A DNA stretch of 64,000 nt from Siphonodentalium dalli (lineage: Eukaryota; Mollusca; Scaphopoda; Gadilida; Siphonodentaliidae), in contig CP136069.1 of NCBI GenBank assembly GCA_032622095.1, positions 163,915,894 through 163,979,893 on the forward strand. The letters are read 5' to 3'. Both the position numbers and the translations under genes were made by a program. Positions 54,549-64,000 of the stretch are shown piece by piece; position 1 is the stretch's first letter, and each line of letters starts with the position of its first letter. The notes beneath the pieces are model-generated. The model was not told the DNA's origin. It saw only the letters and a program-made list of their open reading frames with translations, and made no database searches.

Positions 54549-57500
54549 GGGTGGATACACACATGCATGTAATGTCTGTATGTAAAGTATTTTACATGGT
54601 CACACCAATCATTGATAGCATTAATCGCCTGCGCGCGATCGTTCCATTTCAACAGGCGAGACCGGTGAGTAGTTATAAGCCAAAATCAAACTAACTGTTA
54701 TCAAGAGATTTCAGGCCAGTCATAAACATGTCTTTTTTCATGGGTGCCGAAATGAATAAATCCTGTATTATATCTGTTGCTGTTTTTCACGAGTTTTAGT
54801 TCATTTCGAAAAGTGGATTTGAGTCTTGATTTGTTTCTCGTCATTTTTTGGAAACAGGGTCATCCAAAATAATAATAAATGTGTAGACTTTTGAAGCTAT
54901 TTTAGGACGATTGTGATACATGAGTGTTTAATGCCCCACACACTGACTCCCAATTTGATCTCGTCCTGCAGAACCCGAACGGCTTTCTGGCTCCACATTT
55001 TGGAAGTGCTATATTAATACACATGGCAATCAACTAACTCATACATGGTGAATTCCATGTTATAAAGTGATTTAGCCTAATCGGACAACGCCGAATCGAG
55101 TTAGGATAAGGATATTTGTTCCTCGACTATGCATGGCCTCAGTTCAAATTTTAACAATCCGATATGGTGCTCTCATGCCTTGAATAGAGACATTGGATAA
55201 TTAAGACAGACAATACCAGTTTGTTGAGATTGCTCGGATAATTTGAGGGCGAGCTCATCATGTGATAACTTTCAATTGGGATTTCTTTGCATATATCCAT
55301 TACAGCGCCAAAAACATTAATGCGGGTACAACGTTGAAAGAAAAAAGAGTCACCCCCCCCCCCCATTTTAACCCAGAATTTACAGAGCAGTATATGTTTC
55401 TCAGGCCAAAGGATGAACAAGTTCCTAACTGTCACCATTTTAGCCTGTACAGGCTTGAATTATCACATTTTGGACTATAATCCATGATTGGGGAGGGGGC
55501 TGGTTCTCGAAAGTTTCGAATAACTAAGGGATTTAGTTGAATGTATCGGCCGGGATTATCTGGGCAAGAATGTACAACATAATGTTTTACTTAAATATTC
55601 CATAGTTGTAAATTGTGTGTATATAACACAAGAGAGGAAAGGTGACGTAGTTGTGGACTCGTAGCTGGACAACCCTTTTCCCGAATGAAGACACACATGC
55701 AGCAACACCACCTTCTGTATACCTTCAAATTTAAAGCTGTAATAACATGTTCATAATTATATGAATAGCATCAATTGCTGCATATGTGATTAATCACTCG
55801 TAGCAAACAGGCACGGCAGATATGACTGTCAACTACAATATTTACAAATCAGGAGTGGCTTCGTGGCTTCAGGGGGGTAGGCCCGGTCGATGAAATATGT
55901 AATGGTCAGTCCGGTAGCTTCCGGTATAATATAGCCCCTGCATTGTGGAAATCCTGGGACCATCACTGGTATACAACCAAAAGAAGACTGACAATGATTT
56001 AAACAGAACGTCCAACATTTGGGTTATCGCGCGAACAATTATTTTAAGCGGCCTGACGACTTCGTCCAGTCAACGACACTCTACACGTTCAGAGCGTTAC
56101 TCACTGTCTTCAAACATAGCCGCAATGATTGGGTTATCAGTAGTCCAAGTCTTCTTGTACTAAAACCAGCTAAGATATTGGGATGGCGATGCTGGCGTTT
56201 AGTCCAAGCCCGCTTGCATACCAATCCTACCACACGACTTACGCCCACGATCTGTGGCGGGAATCTGTGGTGTATTTTACTCGATTTACCTAGCAAATCA
56301 ATACATGATGCTATATACATCGGAAAGGCTTACATCTTATGGTCACAATGGTGTATAATAATCTAACTTTAATGTTAAATTACACATAGAATATTCCGGT
56401 TGATTGCCATAAACATCGATTTGTTTCTCTGTTTGTTTACGTTTTAACCGAAAGCCGAAGTGGTCCGAATAAGTTCGGCATAATCCGCTGTTTGTTCTGG
56501 GAATTCTACTTTCCGTTTCTATATATAGCGCGGGTTTTCCGAACAAAAATGGCGAAAACCGATCGCCCGAAAGTCCAGTTTTCTATGTGCTTTCAGAACA
56601 ATTCCCGCACTAAAAACTTAATGACATAATGGAGGATCAGAACGGTAGTTTTGTTGACAATTTTCGCAAGCAACTTGTCAAAATTGGAGCAAATTATAAC
56701 TCTTGTGTCTGACTTTCCATCCGTGTGATTTTCATCCATGTGCATTTTGACTTTTGTGTTGATAAAATAATCGGAGAACGAATCACACAGTTTCGAAATA
56801 TAGTTCTTCCGTTTTAGTGGGACTTTTCAAACTTAAGGTTAAAAATTTATACAAATTTTGTTTGATTTTTTGTGTGCTTAACAAGAGCAGTATATTGCTC
56901 TGTTCGCTTAGTATATATCTTAATTTCGCCGAAGTCCACCAAATGTGGGAAATGTAGCACCATATTATTTATTCTAATACTCGTTGTGTTTACACTGTTT
57001 TAAACTTTGAGAGGGTTGTAATTCCCGTAATTTATTTAATGTATTACATTTATATCTTCAATGTTTAATTAATCTATTTATTATTTTATTTATTGACACA
57101 CATAATTACGATTACAATGGAGAATTCTTCGTAATTTGCGTTGTTGTCCAAAATCTACGGAATATTTTCAACGGAAAATGCCGAACACAGTTCGCGAGGT
57201 CAACCGAGTTCGCATACTTTTAAAAAATTGTAAACATTGAGGTAAATGTCTCTTTTCGCATTAAATTACCGTTTTAAATTCACAACTGATGTGGGTTTCA
57301 GATAAAATAGCATGTCTTCTGCGGAAAATATCCGTTTATTGTCGCAATTGTTGATATTTTATTTCATATAATTGTGGTTTTATTTGAGCGGGTCACTAAC
57401 GCTTAAGCCGTGTCATAAGCGAGCATATAGGGCGGTCTTGGACTAAACGCCAGCATCGCCATCCCAATATCTTAGCTGGTTTTAGTACGAGAAGACTTGG

Positions 57501-57601
57501 ACTAGGTTATCAGCAGACACATATTACATGGTCTGTATGATCCATGTAAAACGCCAAATACACGATATTTACAGAGATTACATGCATGTGTGTATCCACC
57601 C
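54549..57601. mobile_element. PIF/Harbinger-like DNA element, 3,053 bp, TTA target duplication
   Basis: Perfect 25-bp terminal inverted repeats (GGGTGGATACACACATGCAT...) at 54549-54573 and 57577-57601, flanked by TTA at 54546-54548 and 57602-57604. The paralogous empty site GACAT-TTA-ACCC is present at about 57962. A 3-bp TWA duplication is the PIF/Harbinger hallmark. ORFs inside are short (up to 115 codons) and I recognise no transposase or Myb-like protein, so it is probably non-autonomous. An internal inverted pair (about 56147-56215 and 57430-57505) is also present. Confidence 0.88.
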
Positions 57602-57970
57602 TTAACCCCATTTATGCACAAAAAATGAAAAAAAACGTGATATTTTTTTTAATTTTTACGGTCTTAAATGCAGAAGGTGAAATATGCTGGAAACGTATCC
57701 TTCAAATGGTATAGACAGTTGTGTCTAAACGTAATTTGTAATCTGATTCCAAAAAACGATGTTGGCAACTCGACAAATAATTATTTCTGACATAAATTGA
57801 CAATTCAAAATGGCCGTCATCAGAACAAAGTCTAGGTTTTCGTTTACTGTTATATGTTGTTCTAAGACGTTTGAATATTATGCATTTGCGTACTTTCAAA
57901 CGAATTATGACAAGAGGACACTATACACAGAACATATATGGTAATTTAAAGTGAACATATTTGACATTTA
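57602..57970. repeat. Repeat N, copy 2
   Basis: It begins TTAACCCCATTTATGCACAA and runs through GACGATGTTGGCAACTCGAC to ATTTGACATTTAACCCAATT, showing the intact junction that copy 1 lost. Confidence 0.8.
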
Positions 57971-57984
57971 ACCCAATTTATCAG

Positions 57985-58872
57985 GGGGGGGGGCGGAAAA
58001 AAACTGCGGGACACAACGTACCGGGGGGTGGGGGGTACCTAGGCGTCAAAAATTTACACGTAAATTTTTTCCTTATTCATTTAGGGGGGGGGGGGGTTGT
58101 CGGAAAAAATTTGCATGTAATTTTTTTCCAAATATGTATTTTCAGACTCACAACTTCAATTTTCTCTCATTTTATAGAATATGGATTAACCTTAATATCC
58201 AAATCATATATACATGAGTAGTACAATCCACCTAAAACAATTTTGGATAACCACTGTCTTGGTTTACATGTGATATTGACCACATTAACCCTCTTAATAA
58301 GCCGACTATGTCAGTGTCTACCAGTCGAATGCAGAATTCTACCCTGCGATCGCTTATCTGGCAAATTTTTACTGCAGAACTATCCCATGTATTAAACAAT
58401 TTCTCCTCCAATGGTATCAGAAAACAGTTATATGCTGGTATCTCACTAATCTCATTTGCATCTTTTTCAAAGTCGAGGTAATGACTAGTTGTCATTTTTT
58501 AAAGTGCATACAAAGCGTTGCGATCACCAATATACATGTTTGTACATGTCATGACATCACGAGGAACAAATCTGCGTTCTACTGGTAGACAATGACAATT
58601 TTAGTCATAATAATCTAAACTAAGTTACCAAACACCTTCTCGTGAATTGTATATGCTCCGGTGTTTTTTTCGGTTTCCGGTCAAACCGAGTTGTTGTCCG
58701 GCTGGGGTAGATTTGATTTTTTTTTTCTGGGGGGGGGGGGGGGGGGGGGGGGGGCAAATGGTCAGTGTGAAAAAAACTGCAGTTTTTGCTGTTTTGGGGG
58801 GGGGGGGGTAACCAAATCGAAGAAAAAAGTTTTTTCCACCCTGTGTCTGCAGTTTTTTTTCCGGCCTCCCCC
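57985..58872. other. G-tract-rich sequence, no gene recognised
   Basis: Long G runs at about 57986, 58023, 58085, 58729-58754 (26 G) and 58797-58808. ORFs reading through them are glycine/proline artefacts. Confidence 0.6.
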
Positions 58873-59100
58873 CCTGAATTTATGCCCAAAAATGACGAAA
58901 AAAACGCAAATTTTATAAATTATTGTGGTCTTAAATGGCAGAAAGTGAAGTATGCCGGAAATATGTCCTTCAAATGGTTTAGACAGTTGTGTTTAAATGC
59001 AATCTGTAATCTGATTCCAAAAATCAATGTTACCAACTCGACAAATAATTATTTCTGACCTAAAATGATAATTCAAAATGGCTGATATAATAATCAGTTT
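58873..59100. repeat. Repeat N, copy 3 (partial)
   Basis: GGTCTTAAATGGCAGAAAGT, CCTTCAAATGGTTTAGACAG and CAACTCGACAAATAATTATT match copy 2. Confidence 0.8.
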
Positions 59101-59204
59101 AAAAATTCGAACATCATCAGTAATATTATGAAACTGTTTCATCAACAGCCAATGCGACACAATTTGCCATCATATATATAGCCAAAAATGGTCACAAAAA
59201 GGCA

Positions 59205-59790
59205 TTATTTATTATTGCAGTCAGTTCCACAATTGCAGAGTGGTGTGCAGGGTAACTCTGATTTTCTGCATGTACACCATGCTGTTACACAACCCTTCTT
59301 GCACCCACATTTGATTATTTCGAGACATGATTTTGGAATGGGTTCTGGTGACATCATGGTTGGATCTAATCGACCATTTTCTTCTTTCCATCCCATTGTC
59401 GAAGTATCCGATAATGTTTGCACAGGAATGGTTGCTTGTTTCCAAACTAAAACCTGGTAGTTCGTTCTCAAAAGGTGGTAATGAAATGAGTCACTGGTCG
59501 GTGGAAGCTTTTCAGGAGATTCAGTCCGAGGGAACATCCCGAATCTTGCATTGTTGAGTTTTGCATCGGTAACTCCATACAACTTGCATACAAAATGTTC
59601 AGCACTTTCAATTGTTTCAGTGGATATTGCAAAATTACCTACACCCTTTAAGAGTTCACAACATGCCAGGTAAATCTTCCATGTGGATCGTTTAGACACC
59701 CCATATATGAACGAAGTTGAAGCACACCCCCGTTAAAGCATGAAACGCAAGAATATAGTTCAGAGCGTCGCTCGGTATTTGGGTGGCAAC
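59205..59790 (-). pseudogene. Transposon-type protein fragment with C-terminal cysteine-rich (CXC-like) domain, frameshifted
   Basis: A 164-codon open frame (59205-59699) ends in a cysteine cluster: KCGCKKGCVTAWCTCRKSEL then PCTPLCNCGTDCNN. Before it is FHYHLLRTNYQVLVWKQA and GWKEENGRL. Immediately upstream, in another frame, is NYILAFHALTG. One extra G in a G5 run (near 59730) separates FHALTG from the continuing CASTSFIYG. FHALTGC and the cysteine tail belong to a repeat-encoded protein family I have seen across invertebrate genomes, whose superfamily I cannot assign; the cysteine spacing resembles tesmin/TSO1 CXC domains. Function is unknown, and the frameshift and truncation point to a dead copy. 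Confidence 0.65.
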
Positions 59791-60074
59791 AAGTTATTGT
59801 GGTAAGTAGGGACGTCGATGTTCTAGTGTTATTGCTTGGTTACCTAGACAAATTTCCTGCAGATTGTGATGTGTTCATGATGGCTGGAACTCCCAAAAGC
59901 CCTAAAATTATACCCATCAGGGATGTTGCCACCAAGATACCGAGCGACGCTCTGAACTATATTCTTGTGTTTCATGATTTAACGGGGTGGTGATTCAACT
60001 TCGTTCATATATATGAGGTGTCTAAATGATCCGCATGGAAGATTTACCTGGAATGTTGTGAACTCTTAAAGGGT
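59643..60074. repeat. Inverted repeat, ~150-bp arms, 134-bp spacer
   Basis: The left arm 59643-59790 and right arm 59925-60074 are complementary with scattered differences (e.g. ATACCGAGCGACGCTCTGAA in the right arm). Confidence 0.85.
59799..60074 (+). pseudogene. Inverted partial copy of the same protein, N-terminal side
   Basis: It encodes RDVDVLVLLLGYLDKFPADC and ...IPSDALNYILVFHDLTG, then stops. The D-x-DVLVLLL and FH-x-LTG pattern is the upstream part of the family found on the minus strand at 59205-59790. The 3' portion mirrors 59643-59790 as an inverted repeat and carries several stops. Confidence 0.6.
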
Positions 60075-60741
60075 ATTCGCTCTTCATAACTTTCAACGTA
60101 TTAATGAAATCTGTAGTATCCCTTATATATCCAGGTGAGTTGACTGCAAACTCTTCCATCTCATGTTCTGCGACCTCTGCTAATTTTTTCCGTTGGCGTA
60201 TTTATATCCCACTTACTATCGCGCGGAATGGATTATCCTTCGTGTGCATTTAAGGATTGCCTTTCAATTGCCCCGCATTGGAGTACCGTGGTTCCATATA
60301 TCGCTTCAAGTCTCCTGATATCGCTTTAGACTTCTCCATTTTGTTCAACATCTTTTTACCTTACCTGCCACCTAGTTATAAGCTCAGCTGACTCGTCGCC
60401 ACTGATCTATGTACACGATGTACTGCGTGCATGGATTCCATCTCGTGATACAATCCCCATGTATGTTTTTTTTTGCGTCATTACAACCACACCTGATCCT
60501 TTACCGATAGGCCGTATAATTATATGTTCGTTTTGCATAAGCTCCTTTTATGTTGTAGGGTTCGACGTCCGAGCTATTTATTACGCGTTTGCTGTTAAGA
60601 TTCGACAAAATCTCTGCCCTCACACGTTCAATGTAAGCGTCCAGTGCTGCATCTCTAACCTAGCTTCCACGGGCACAAGACAACTTTCCTTTGGAGAGGA
60701 ACGAGCATTGGGCAGCAGTCAATTCGATGCTCGATAGATTA

Positions 60742-62162
60742 CCTTGGAACAAACGTCGCACTACCGACGACTCGAATTCAATTATATATTCAATTATTTG
60801 AATTCGAGTCGACAAAAGTGCGACATTTGTTTCAAATAAATGCGAGTAGACGCACCACCGACGAAGAATGCGTGTGGTCGACACGAATTTAATTGCTGAT
60901 GCGTCTGAGATCCGTGTTTGAAACAAACGTCGACTCGAATTTATATCGGAGCATGACGTAATTTGGTGGTATTTGAATTCGAGTCGACGAAAGTGCGACG
61001 TTTGGTTTCAAATTAAATGCGAGTAGACGCACAAAATAAATATTTATTCCGTTTGGATATATATCCGCTACTATATATGCATGGATGTGTGCAAATTTCG
61101 CATCAACGATGGGTTGAAATTGTTCTTGTAATTTGATTTTCCAAGAATTAATTATTGGGGAATTTGTTGTTTTTAGACCAACATTTGCACATTTTCCTAC
61201 TTTTTGTCCAACATTTTGACTGAAATGGCCATCAGTCGGGAAGCCGATGTCCTGGTCCCTCATGACCCCCGTGGCCAGCCAAAAAACTGCTAATTATTTG
61301 CCTATGCTTTTGTTCAAAATTATGTTCATCAGTTGGAAATTTTTCAACCTTCGTGGGGGGTGTCAGGTTGGAAATTTCCAACACTTGGAAAGATTGAGGC
61401 CAGTCTAATGCTATAGGTTTTTGCGGTCTTCTCCCACCGTGCCCAACTATATATGATCGGATTTTCAGGTTCAGATCTCGATTTTTTCTTCTACTGGCAG
61501 AACCATGCATGGTCCGCCCAGTGCATGATCACAAGTCTACTGACCCATTCAGAATATAGGCTATCATCCAGGCATGTGAAGGAACAGCCAAGCGGGGTGC
61601 AAATTGAATTACGCAAATTTATTACCCCCCCCCCCCCCAACGGAGACCCTCTAGCTATTCGTCCCTGCCAGCCATGTTTATTTTACCACGTGGTTTTAAA
61701 TAGGCATACTGACGCAATATTGCATGTGTTATACCGCGTTGACCTCAACTTGCTATTAAATTGTTAAAAAGGTACAACGTTTTCGTATAAAAATAAACTG
61801 GACATGAGTTCTTTCAGACAAGTTCAGAGCAATGTCCGAGCTAAAATATGTGTCAAATACCTACGAAATAGCGATATAAAATCAATAATTTCCACCCCTC
61901 AGAATATTAACATTAATTTCGTCGCTTGGAAGTCAAAAGCCACATTTTCTCACTACATTTTACGTTTTAGAATTGATATATAACTTGATATTTTAGCCGT
62001 TTTGACCAAAACCCTCATGAACGCTTTATGCCATTTTAAGAAATTATTTAGATTCGTCTTGATTTAAATGCGACGTTTGTTTCAACAGACGAATTATGAA
62101 TTAAACTCGAGTTTAATTCGAATTGAATTCGAGTCGTCGGTAGTGCGACGTTTGTTCCAAGG
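60742..62162. mobile_element. Terminal-inverted-repeat element, 1.42 kb
   Basis: Ends CCTTGGAACAAACGTCGCAC and its complement extend about 42 bp into ACTACCGACGACTCGAATTC. The subterminal region repeats GAATTCGAGTCGAC.AAAGTG twice. A repeat O copy is inside (61110-61395). No target duplication or transposase is recognised. Confidence 0.75.
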
Positions 62163-63490
62163 GTTAGTGACAGTTGACTCCATTTCTTTGTGAATTATTC
62201 GCGCGGGGTACCTGTTCCAGTCCCAGTCAGCAATATATTCCCATCTGCTGCAGGGTAGACCAGAAAAACATAGTCAGAAATGGTAACGCCACCAAGATCA
62301 TATTATTAGCCATAAATATAAATTATAATTTAAAATATATTGGTTACATGAATGCACCGCCTCAGAATTCCGTTAAAACAACTAATCCTTCAAATTATTA
62401 CAAAAAAACTATGGCTTATTACTGCAGGTTTTTCATTCACCAAACCAGAAAGCTTCTAAATGCGGATAAAAAATTGTGTTCCCGCCATAAAATCTTCAAG
62501 TGTGCATGGCCCAGCCATTGTTCATACCTAAACATCGAACGCAATTAACGCGGTAATAATAGTTACATACTGTAACTATAAGACATCCATCGAATACACA
62601 CCCCACGAAAACCCGAAATGTGTTGCGCTGCGAGATATCCCATCGCTATAGCTCAATTAAATTGACACGGCCATATTAGCCTTTCCACAATATCCTAAAA
62701 CAATAAAGCTTCTCAAATCATCGGCATAGTCAATAGAACTTTCACGAACTTGGACATTACAACTACAGCTTTTACAGGTTTCGGGGTCGCAGTACAACTT
62801 TAACGCGTCCCAAAATAACCGGAAAAAACAATTATCTATTATAAAATCCCCATAGGTCCACAGATTTCAAAAATTTACCCAAAAGTTTACACCGGTAACA
62901 TCCTCGTCGGGTGAGCTTGTCACTCACGTGTTTGTGTCCTGTCTCGCGGGGTGGGAGTCCTCGTGACTTCCTCACGTCATCAGCTGGTTTAATCTCGTTC
63001 ATGTCAAACCAATCAATGGGTCCCTTAATATGCATGGACATGCTATTATATAATTTTTTTCTCACAAAAAGAGATAGAAAAAAACACCAGTTGCGTATAT
63101 AATGTGTATTGTGAAATAGAGTTATCGCTCATGTCCCATGTAAAATCACCATGCATGGTCACGGTTTTCCTGGCTCAACTCGGGTAAAACGGGGTTTAGT
63201 CAGATAAACAATGATACACTCTGGTAAAAGTCACGCAAAAAGGATCACACACAAAAAAACTATCTCTGACTGGAAGCGACCATGGTTGTAGTGCCACGTT
63301 TTGAAGTAACTGATGACTTTTGAAGTAAAGCGTTTTTTTTAAAGAGCGTTTTTTTCTCTCTCGTATAATGGATGTATTCAGAAATGATAAAGATAAGACA
63401 AATATTTAAAGAACGTTTTTTAAAGAGCGTTTTCCAAAGAGAAGTCATTTACTACAGCTAGTATATGTTCTGATATACAATTAAGGTATA
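62163..63490. other. No gene or repeat recognised
   Basis: The longest ORFs (124 and 77 codons) show no domain I recognise. The 63340-63440 stretch repeats AAAGAGCGTTTTT. Confidence 0.4.
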
Positions 63491-63499
63491 TATGTCCTG

Positions 63500-63830
63500 T
63501 TTCACAAGCAGTTTACGAAAGTAAAGTTGGGTAAGTGGCCTTTACAATGGTATGTCTTTTTTCGTGGCTTTTACGTGGCTTTAACAGAGTATACCATTGT
63601 AATCCCGACTTTACCATTCCTTGGAATTTATAAGGGTATATAATTTTTACATGGATTTTGCGTGGATTTACCATACTATATCCTTTCAAACCTGACTTTA
63701 TCAGAGTATAGAGCCTGGTTTATACCGGGCTTTTACCAGAGTGTTTTATTGTAAACCTGACTATAACCACATGTTACCGGAGTAAAGCTTACAGGGCTTA
63801 CATGGCTTTTACCAGAGTGTTTTATAAGGG
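63500..63830. repeat. Degenerate repeats of TTTACCAGAGT
   Basis: TTTTACCAGAGTGTTTTAT occurs twice exactly, with variants TTATCAGAGTATA and TTAACAGAGTATACCATTGT, giving a loosely periodic tract. Confidence 0.5.
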
Positions 63831-64000
63831 TTGCGTGTGCTATTCACTAAATTTACAAATTTCTTCATTAAACTCAGAAACAGCTTCAATTATAATAATT
63901 TGGTTCCCCGGAAAACCAAATGCCAACATAGAAGTTTAGTTTTGGTTCCACCTAAGTTCCTAAGTTTGTCTATTCAGAGAAGCCACCGAATAATACGACC

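Noticed and set aside
58620-59058. Proline/glycine-rich ORFs around 58.6-59.0 kb
   Set aside because: They read through a 26-nt poly-G run and other G tracts; the non-repetitive parts show no similarity I recognise.

Overview
This is eukaryotic nuclear DNA from an invertebrate, most likely a mollusc and plausibly a bivalve. It is AT-rich and intron-bearing, and it is saturated with short DNA transposons. It carries several tracts built on an 'AGGGCCATAACTC' motif, which I associate with molluscan genomes; that association is recall, not a computed match. Nothing looks bacterial: there are no operons, CRISPR arrays or rRNA.

The one clear host gene is a complete peroxisomal acyl-CoA oxidase (ACOX1 type). 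It lies on the minus strand from 51917 (ATG) to 12282 (stop) in 14 coding exons. The splice junctions I propose are all GT-AG, their phases all agree, and the 2007-nt reading frame stays open. It encodes 668 residues ending in the peroxisomal signal SKL. Two exons have partial local duplicates. A 62-bp tandem duplication covers the end of the terminal exon, and a second in-frame splice acceptor would still end the protein in SKL. A 76-bp copy of the 3' part of exon 2 lies in intron 2, and most of its substitutions are synonymous.

The rest is repeats. From 1 to 12 kb (downstream of the gene) there are a 161-bp satellite-like array, a 269-bp tandem duplication, a 46-bp x3 array, a SINE, a ~37-bp minisatellite and several MITEs. 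From 12 to 52 kb the ACOX introns are packed with MITEs. These include TTAA-flanked piggyBac-like elements, one family with six copies of about 377-400 bp. There are also TA-flanked full-length palindromes (7 copies), hAT-like MITEs with exact 8-bp target duplications, two tRNA-derived SINE copies and a truncated CR1/L2-like LINE. Several insertions sit only 12-36 nt from splice sites.

From 46.7 to 50.6 kb (intron 1) lie a 1,079-bp hAT element and a larger element bounded by arrays of AGTCTTC/GAAGACT. From 52 to 64 kb (upstream of the gene) there are diverged tandem repeats, long poly-G/C tracts and a ~3.05-kb PIF/Harbinger-like element with perfect 25-bp terminal repeats, a TTA duplication and an empty-site paralogue nearby. 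There is also a broken transposon-type protein with a C-terminal cysteine-rich domain and a 1.4-kb terminal-inverted-repeat element. I recognise no second host gene.
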